Positions 57,261-64,000 of a stretch of 64,000 nt of DNA are shown in pieces. Both the position numbers and the translations under genes were made by a program. How positions within the stretch are numbered: position 1 is the stretch's first letter; the number at the start of each line of letters is the position of its first letter. A model generated the notes under the pieces. That model was given only the letters and a program-made list of their open reading frames with translations. It had not been told where the DNA came from and did no database searches. Source of the stretch: Notamacropus eugenii (Eukaryota; Chordata; Mammalia; Diprotodontia; Macropodidae); NCBI RefSeq assembly GCF_028372415.1, contig NC_092875.1:437107377-437171376 (forward strand). The letters run 5' to 3'.

Positions 57261-58348
57261 TCATTCTTGTGTTAGAAAGTCAAATTTTCTTTTCAGCTCT
57301 GGTCTTTTCATCAAGAAAATTTGAAAATCCTCTATTTCATTGAAAGACCATTTTTTCTCCTGAAGTATTATACTCAGTTTTGCTGGGTAGGTGATTCTTG
57401 GTTTTAGTCCTAGTTCCTTTGACTTCTGGAATATCCTATTCCATTCCCTTCGATCCCTTAATGTAGAGGGTGCTAGATCTTGTGTTATCCTGATTGTATT
57501 TCCACAATACTTGAATTGTTTCTTTCTAGCTGCTTGCAATATTTTCTCTTTCACCTAGGAATTCTGGAATTTGGCCACAATGTTCCTGGGAGTTTCTCTT
57601 TTTGGATCTCTTTCATGCGGTGTTCTGTGGATTCCTTGAATATTTATTTTGCCCTCTGGTTCTAGAATCTCAGGGCAGTTTTCCTTGATAATTTCATGGA
57701 AGATGATGTCTAGGTTCTTCTTTTGATCATGGTTTTCAGGTAGTCCCATAATTTTTACATTGTCTCTCCTGATTCTATTTTCCAGGTCAGTTGTTTTTCC
57801 AATAAGATATTTCACATTATCTTCCATTTTTTGAATCTTCTCGCTATGTTCTGTGATATCTGTCTTTCTCATAAAGTCTTTAGCGTCCATCTGTACCATT
57901 CCAGTTTTGAAAGATCTATTTTCTTCAGTGAGCTTTTGAATCTCCTTTTCCATTTGGCTAATTCTGCTTTTGAAAGCATTCTTCTCCTCATTGGCTTTTT
58001 GAACCTCTTTTGCCAATTGAGTTAGGCTAGTTTTCAAGGTGTTAATTTCTTCACCATTTTTTTGGTTCTCCTTTAGCAGGGAGCTGATCTGCTTTTCATG
58101 CTTCTCTTTCATCCCTCTCATTTCTCTTCCCAGTTTTTCCTCCACCTCTCTAACTTGATTTTCAAAATTCTTTTTGAGCTCTTCCATGGCCTGAGCCCAT
58201 TGAGTGGGCTGGGGCACAGAATCCTTGATTTCTGTGTCTTTGCCTGATGGTAATCATTGTTCTTCCTCATCAGAAAGGAAGGGAGGAAGTGTCTTTTCTC
58301 CGAGAAAGTACCTTCAATAGTTTTATTTCTTTTCCGTTTTCTGGGCAT
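57261..58348 (-). pseudogene. HAL1 ORF1 (L1 ORF1p-like RNA-binding protein), two lesions
   Basis: Starts MPRKRKRNKTIEG. The first 76 codons then lose frame near 58215. The frame 58217-57555 carries the coiled coil (EELKKNFENQVREVEEKLG through KEIQKLTEENRSFKTGM) and the RRM (TTDLENRIRRDNVKIMGLPE, LDIIFHEIIKENCPEILEPE). An in-frame TAG at 57555-57557 separates it from the C-terminal domain (KEKILQAARKKQFKYCGNTI ... RPELKRKFDFLTQE, ending at 57261). About 360 residues in all, close to mammalian ORF1p. In L1 this protein trimerises through the coiled coil and binds its own RNA. Only one frameshift and one stop are evident, so the insertion is relatively young. Confidence 0.85.
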
Positions 58349-59179
58349 TCTCCCCAGCCAGTGGCTTGACCTCTGAATATTCTCCTCACACCCACCTCAC
58401 CTTCTGATCCTCCCAGCCAGCGTTTGGGGACTGAGATTCAAATGCTGCTTCCCTCCTTAGGGCTTTTGGTGGGGGCAGGGCTGCTGTTCAGTGTGAGAAT
58501 TAAGTTCAGATGGTCAGGTCGGGGCAGGGCCGCCTCTCAGGCACAGTTCCCTCAGGGGGTTTATGCACAGACCTTCCACAATGGATCCAGGCTCCCGCCC
58601 GCTTGGGGAGCCCCTGTCTGCAGCCACCTCTCAGCTTCTATCTCCCGGGGGGGGGGGCCCAGCCATGGGGGCACCCCACTCCCCTCTCGACCCGCCAAAG
58701 AGACTCTTTCACCGACCCTCGTCACCAGTGGGTGGGGAGGCTTGTGCCACCGCTGGAGATCCCGTCCCTGAAGCCTGCTCAGATCTGTACCTCTCGGAGC
58801 CGCGGCCACCGCAGGTCTGGGCTGGGCTCCGCGTCTGCAGCACGACGGACCTTTTGCGAGAGGTTTGCAGGTCCCTCTGTGGGTGGAGGGACCCGCGTGG
58901 CTGCAGGATATCCCGTCTCCGTAGCCCGCTCGGATCTTTTCCTCATGGTGTCGCGGCCACTGCAGGGCTGCACTCAGCTCCCAGTCCTGGTGCCCAGTCC
59001 ACAGCGCGAAGGACCCCCCGCGAGAGGTTTGCAGGTCTCTCCGGAACAGAAATCTCCCTCGCTCCAATATTCCGTGGCCTCTGGGTGCAGAATTCACCGT
59101 GAGTTGGTCCCCTCTAGCTGTTCTGTGGGTTGTGGGTTCGGAGCTATGTGTATGTGCGTCTTTCTATTCCGCCATCTTC
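58349..59179 (-). promoter_or_regulatory. HAL1 5' UTR with CpG-rich promoter-like sequence
   Basis: GC-rich and still carrying many CpGs in an AT-rich setting. Begins on the minus strand with gaagatggcgg (59179-59169), like the YY1 site of L1 promoters. Long overlapping frames on both strands (178-229 codons) reflect the composition. Confidence 0.65.
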
Positions 59180-59195
59180 GAGAGTTGCAGTTCTT
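59180..59195. repeat. Target-site duplication, right copy
   Basis: gagagttgcagttctt, partner of 56256-56271. Confidence 0.97.
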
Positions 59196-59449
59196 ATAGA
59201 TAAGAAAGGATGGTGGTGGTGGTGGTGGTAAATTACTGTAGAGAGGATTACTGTACCCTTTTATGGACAGAAAAAAAGGTCACTTTTCCAATAGATTACC
59301 AAGTAAAGCCCCTTAAACATGACCATACTTAAGGAAGCCAAGAGAATCCTACTAACTGCTGAGTTCCTTATCTGTGTAGCACACCCTTCTGAGCTATGCC
59401 CCCATGTACTTAAGGGATGGGTCCTAAGAGAGTGGCTGCTACGTACCTT
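59196..59449. other. Flank between HAL1 and the inverted repeat
   Basis: Contains a short (GGT)n run near 59210-59230. Otherwise unclassified. Confidence 0.4.
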
Positions 59450-59601
59450 TACCTTATATAGATTTCCCTTTCCTTTTTTATTCAAACTTTGATATTGATT
59501 TTTTGCATTTCATTCTTTCTCCTAATTCTTCAAATCCAAAATCACTTCTCCTTCTTTCATACTTCTTGTGTCTCTCTCTTTTTCTCCTCCAAAACAACCT
59601 C
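59450..59601. repeat. Long inverted repeat, left arm
   Basis: 152 bp from taccttatatagatttccc to ccaaaacaacctc. It is the reverse complement of 60633-60783, with about nine differences. Confidence 0.93.
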
Positions 59602-60632
59602 AAGGATACCTTGTGGGTTGGGCTCTGAGTAGTGAAGGTCACCAGTCCCCACTAGTATGCTTTCTCTTAACAAACAACCAAAAAACTCCAATTAATTCAT
59701 TAAAGGCTTTTAATAAGATGGCATAACCAAATTAGTAGTTACAAAAAAACTATATACCCTTCCATAAACCAGGGGCATTCTTTACCACAGCTACACAGAG
59801 GAAGAGGTAGTTCAAAGAGTACGGTGCTAGTGAAGCACACCTGTTGGATACAAGTGTGGCAAAGGCCATTCATAACTCCTGGGACTGAAGCGTCTGGAAT
59901 TCCTTTCTCTTTTCAGAGTCCTCAAATAACTCTCCTTGAGTATAGCAGCTCTGCTGGATGGTTGCCCATCTGGGTCCACAGGATCTGTTCCTTTCCCCAG
60001 CTTAACTCTTAATTGCAGGGCCATCTCTTGAATCTTCAGTTAGCTATCTTCTCAGCTCCTTCCTGGTGTCCTCAAATTTACTTCCTTTATCAAATGACTG
60101 TCTTTCTTTATTCATGTCTGTTTGGAGTGTGTGTCTCTGCTCTCTAAGTTATACTTCAAATTTTCTCAAATCAGACTATTGATTGGGGTGTCTTCCTTTT
60201 GGCAAGTTGCCACTAGACATCAAGGCTAGTGGGGCTGGGGATAAAGAGGTGAGGAAAATCCTTTCCTTTCTTCCATTACCTCTATATGTTTTCTTCCAAA
60301 AAAACTCTATATTCCCTTAAATTAACAAACACCGCACTTTTATGGGTTACTCTGGGACACGCCCATTTTCTGTCGACCAGTGGTATTGTCCTTTCTGAAT
60401 CACTCAGAGAAAAATATTTACCACATAAAGAAATGAAGGCATGAATACAGTTTTATAGTTAAACACCTTGTTAATACTTCTTGAATGTATTCTGGTTTTT
60501 CTGGGCTGGCAGTTCCCCAACTTCTATAGATTGAAGAGGTTAGACTAGAGGGTCCTTAAGGTCCTTTCCAGGCATAAATTCTGTGATACTACAAATCTAA
60601 GATATCAGGGAAATAAATGCATATTGAGCAAA
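59602..60632. other. Spacer of the inverted repeat, unclassified
   Basis: About 1.03 kb with no recognised family, apart from a MIR-like 3' scrap at 60515-60600 (gattgaagaggttagactaga, ttaaggtcctttccaggcat). Confidence 0.5.
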
Positions 60633-60783
60633 GAGGTTGTTTTGGGCGAGAAAAAGAGAGAGACACAAGAAGTATGAAAGAAGGGAAAGTGATTTCGGAT
60701 TTGAAGAATTAGGAGAAAGAATGAAATGAAAAAATCAAAATCAAAGTTTAAATAAAAAAGGAAAGGGAAATCTGTATAAGGTA
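60633..60783. repeat. Long inverted repeat, right arm
   Basis: 151 bp from gaggttgttttggg to tctgtataaggta, inverted copy of 59450-59601 at about 94% identity. Confidence 0.93.
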
Positions 60784-61175
60784 CAATAATAACAATGTTC
60801 TTATTTTAAAATACAGAAAATTTTACTGTTTCAGCATTCTGATTAAATGGCATGCTTTAACAAAAAAGCATTTTTGTTTTTCCTAATCTTTGGTTGAAGA
60901 AGCAGTCTCATCACTTTTATTCTCATTGACTGTCAGAGATGGCACAGGTTCAGAAAGACTAAGTTGAGGTAATGAACCAGGAAGAGTAAATGGAAAACTT
61001 TCTATACTCTTGGGAACAAGACATCAGTTTCATATCTTTTCTGAGTGCTGCACTCTTTTAAAAAGAAAGTATATGCATACTTGCCTTTTTAACTTGGTTT
61101 TTATTCAAGGAAACTTAAGCTGCACATTGAGGACTCATTCATCAATGTCTATAAAACACTTGTGCCCCAAATAGC
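60784..61175. other. Intergenic, unclassified
   Basis: No family recognised. Confidence 0.4.
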
Positions 61176-61191
61176 TGTTAAGAAGTTAGTG
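61176..61191. repeat. Target-site duplication, left copy (L1)
   Basis: tgttaagaagttagtg, 16 bp, identical to 63316-63331. Confidence 0.97.
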
Positions 61192-63315
61192 CTCATCAGC
61201 ATTTCTATACATTACCAACAAAACCCAGTAGGAAGAGTTAGAAAGAGAAATTCCACTGCAGACATTATAAAATACTTGGGAATCTACCTGCCCAGACAAA
61301 CTCAGGTACTATATGAATACAATTATAAAACACTTTTCATGCAAATAAAGACAGATCAAACTATTGGAGAACTGTTCATTGCTCATGGGTAGGCTGAGCC
61401 AATATAATAAAAATGACGATTCTACTTGGATTCATTTATCCTATACCAATCAAAGTACCAAAGACTTATTTTACACAGCTGAAAAAAAAATAACAATTCA
61501 TGTGAAAGACAAAAGGCAAAGAATATCAAGGGAATTAATTAAAAAATGTTAAGGAAGGCAGCCTAGCAGTTCCAGATTTCATACTATTTTCCAAAGTGGT
61601 AATCATCAAAAACAATCTAGTACTAGCTAAGAAATAGAATGGTGGATCAATGGAATACATTAGATACAAAATTGTTGTTGTTCAGTAGTGTCCAACTCTT
61701 CAAGAACTTATTTGGGGTTTTCTTGGTAAAGATATAAAAACTAGTTGCATTCCCTTTTCAAGCCCATTTTACAAATGAGAAAACGGAGGCAAAGTTAAGT
61801 GACTTCCCCAAGGTCACATAGCTAGTAAGTGTCTGAGGCCAGATTTGAATTCAGGTCTTCCTGATTCCTGGTCTGGCACTCTATCCACTGTGCCATCTAA
61901 CTGTCCCAAGTACAAAATCCATAGTAGTAAAATACTATTGTTATCAAGTATTTGATAAACACAAAGATCTAAAATTTGGAGGTAATAACTCACCATTTGA
62001 CAAAAACTGTTAGGAAAGCTGGAGAACAGTTTGGCAGAAACTAGGCATAGACCAGCATCTCATGTATACATGATAAGGTCAAAGTGGATGCATAATTTAC
62101 ACATAAAGGGTGACTTCATAAGCAAATTAGGGAAGGATGGGAAATTTTACCTTTCAGATCTATAGATTAGGTCAGAGATTATGATCAAACAAGAAATAGA
62201 GATGATCACAAGAAGTAAAATGGATAATTTTGATTATATGAAATTAAGAAGGTTTTGCACAAATAAAACAAATTAGAAGGAAAGCAGGAACCTGGAGGAA
62301 AATGTTTATGTAAATTTTTCCAACAAAGGCCTCATTTCTTAAAAAGATATGAAACTGAACCAAATCTATAAAAATATAAGCCATTCCCCACTTGATAAAT
62401 GGTCAAAGCACATGAACAGGCAGTTTTTAGAAGAAAAAAATAAAGCTATCAATGGTCACATGAAAAAATATCCTAAATCACTATTGATTAGAGGAATTCA
62501 AATTAAAACAACTCTGAGGTGCCACTTCACATATATTGACTAATATGACAGAAAAGGCAAATGACAAATGGTAGAGGGGAAGAAGAAAAATAGGGACATT
62601 AATGTACTGTTGGTGGGGTTGTGAACTGATTCTGAAGAACAATTTGGAACTATGCCCAAAGAGCTAGAAAACTGTACACACCTTTTAACTCAGCAGTACC
62701 CCTACTAGGTCTATATTCCAAAGAGATTAAAGAAAAGGGAAAAGGACCTATACATATGAAACTATAGCAGATTTTTTTTTATGGTGGCAAAGAATTGGAA
62801 ATTGAGGGAATGTTCATCAATTGAGGAATGACCAATCAAGTTGTGATATATTATTGTAATGGAATACTATTGTAGCATAAGAAATGATAAACAGAATGGT
62901 GTCAGGAAATCCTGGGAAGATTTATATGAACTTTTGCAAAGGGAAGTGAACAAAACTAGGGGAATATTTTACTAAATAACAACAATATTGTAGCGATGAT
63001 CAACAGTGAAAGATTTAGCTACTCTGGTCAATAAAATTATCCAAGACAATGATCCAGTGAACCCAAGGACTCATGATGAAAAATGAATCCACCTCCAGAG
63101 AAGGGTCTTAAGAACTCTGAGCGCAGATAGAAGCATACTTTTTTTCACTTTATGTTTCTTGCTTTTTATTTTATTTTTTGCAATATGGCTAATATGAAAC
63201 TATTTTGCATGACTTTACATGTATGATTGATATCACATTGCCTTGTCAATGAATGGGGCCTCCCCCCATGTGGGATGGAGGGAGAGAATTCAGAAATCAA
63301 AATAAAAAAAAATAA
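61192..63315 (+). mobile_element. L1 LINE, 5'-truncated, sense (ORF2 C-terminus and 3' UTR)
   Basis: Bounded by perfect 16-bp duplications. It starts inside ORF2 (LISISIHYQQNP, IIKYLGIYLPRQTQVL), and the C-terminal region is readable at 62349-62543 (DKWSKHMNRQFLEE, IQIKTTLRCHF). The 3' end is aaatcaaaataaaaaaaaat. It has several stops and frame breaks, and a SINE interrupts it at 61673-61907. Confidence 0.92.
61673..61907 (-). mobile_element. Full-length tRNA-derived SINE, antisense, inside the L1
   Basis: From the ttgttgttcagtagtgtccaa tail to the head ctatccactgtgccatctaa. Flanked by agatacaaaat and aagtacaaaat, identical over the last eight bases. Matching L1 sequence stands on each side. 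Confidence 0.9.
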
Positions 63316-63331
63316 TGTTAAGAAGTTAGTG
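63316..63331. repeat. Target-site duplication, right copy (L1)
   Basis: tgttaagaagttagtg. Confidence 0.97.
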
Positions 63332-63589
63332 TTCAGTACCAGAAATGTCTATTAGAGGACCTGCTTGAATTTTACTTTAATCATTTGGATGTTTTCTCTT
63401 GATTCTTTTTCAAAGTCTAGAGTGCTTATTGGTCTAGTAGTTCCAAACTAACTTAGCCCACTCAGATTAGTCCTCCATCCCACCATGTACTGCCATATGT
63501 CATGCTAATATTTACAGACTGCTACTTACCCTTTCTATGTCTTGTTCTGGGATAAGTAATCAGATCAATACTTCCCTTTCTGTCCTCTG

Positions 63590-63765
63590 GCTCAATTCAT
63601 TGTCCCTTCAGTCACCAGACTGGAAGCTTGTATATGGGTTGTCTCCTACTAAATTATAAGCTTTTTGAGTACAGGGACCATCTTAGTTTTGTGTATGTAT
63701 TTCTACCATTTAATATGGGACCTGACATGTAATAAAGGTTTAAGATATAATTTTTTCATTCATTC
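63590..63765 (+). mobile_element. L2-like 3' end
   Basis: Reads aattataagctttttgagta, cagggaccatcttagttttg, gggacctgacatgtaataaag, in L2 3' order. Confidence 0.55.
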
Positions 63766-64000
63766 AAGATGGATCACAGAGAGCCTTTTTTCCCCCCTAA
63801 AATCTGTAGATTTTATATAGCAGTGATTCTGTTTAGCTTGAGCATTTTTCTGGTGTTGGTTCAGAATGGTTCTGCCACATCATCCATTCATCCATCAAAC
63901 AAGCATTTACTTATTCAGCACTGCTACTGTACTTGTCCAAACAAGGGAGAAGCAATTCTATCCACTGCTGCAGGAATGATTGTGACAGGAGCCAGCTGGA
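63766..64000. other. Intergenic, unclassified
   Basis: No gene signal; the L2-like phrase caaacaagcatttacttattc appears near 63897. Confidence 0.4.

Larger units (their letters stand above)
56272..59179 (-). mobile_element. HAL1 (ORF1-only L1 relative), structurally complete
   Basis: A 2.9-kb element with perfect 16-bp duplications, an A-tail (poly-T from 56270) and an intact-looking 5' end (gaagatggcggaatag on the minus strand, a YY1-type site). Order on the minus strand: CpG-rich 5' UTR (59179 to about 58349), ORF1 (58348-57261), then about 1 kb of pyrimidine/purine-biased 3' region. There is no ORF2, which defines a half-L1. It is the best preserved of the three HAL1 copies in the window. 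Confidence 0.88.

Noticed and set aside
58424-59199. Overlapping long ORFs on both strands (115-229 codons)
   Set aside because: They lie in the GC-rich HAL1 5' UTR, where stops are rare in every frame, and no protein motif appears.
1-64000. CRISPR arrays, operons, bacterial or phage genes
   Set aside because: Nothing of the kind; the window is vertebrate nuclear DNA with spliced exons and mammalian retroposons.

Overview
This window is nuclear DNA from a mammal, most likely a marsupial. It is AT-rich and dense in repeats. The repeats are those typical of marsupial genomes: L1 and ORF1-only half-L1 (HAL1) LINEs, old L2, CR1/L3-like and probable RTE LINEs, several tRNA-derived SINE families, and hAT-type MITEs. 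I cannot tell an American from an Australian marsupial. Family names come from recognition of consensus sequence, not from a database search.

The only protein-coding gene I can support is the 3' half of MBD2 (methyl-CpG-binding domain protein 2) on the + strand. Its last four exons lie at 13694-13784, 14970-15147, 29007-29145 and 39317 to about 39789. By analogy with the human gene these are exons 4-7. Together they encode the C-terminal 131 residues, covering the HDAC-core-binding disordered segment and the GATAD2-binding coiled coil that link MBD2 to NuRD. Translation stops 12 nt before the last exon junction, and the last exon is wholly 3' UTR with one clear AATAAA. Bases 1-13693 are upstream intron. 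Everything after about 39.8 kb is intergenic, with no gene seen.

Layout: 1-13.7 kb is intron with an L1 nested in a SINE, CR1, L2 and SINE relics, and an old local duplication (8.0 and 9.2 kb). 13.7-15.1 kb holds exons 4 and 5 with a long (GT)n between them. 15.1-29.0 kb is intron 5, with an L2 split by CR1 and an antisense HAL1 inserted in a hAT MITE. 29.1-39.3 kb is intron 6, with a sense HAL1 and a CR1 opened by an L2 that itself holds a SINE and a hAT. 39.8-64 kb is intergenic, with a GTF2H1 processed pseudogene (49.5-51.7 kb), RTE-like LINE pieces, a third, structurally complete HAL1 (56.3-59.2 kb), a 152-bp inverted repeat with about 1 kb between its arms (59.45-60.78 kb), and a 5'-truncated L1 holding a SINE (61.2-63.3 kb).

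I found no unmistakable new biological system. The points most worth a second look are the oppositely oriented HAL1 pair flanking MBD2 exon 6, the inverted repeat at 59.45/60.63 kb, two candidate 3' transductions, and the internally deleted GTF2H1 retrocopy.
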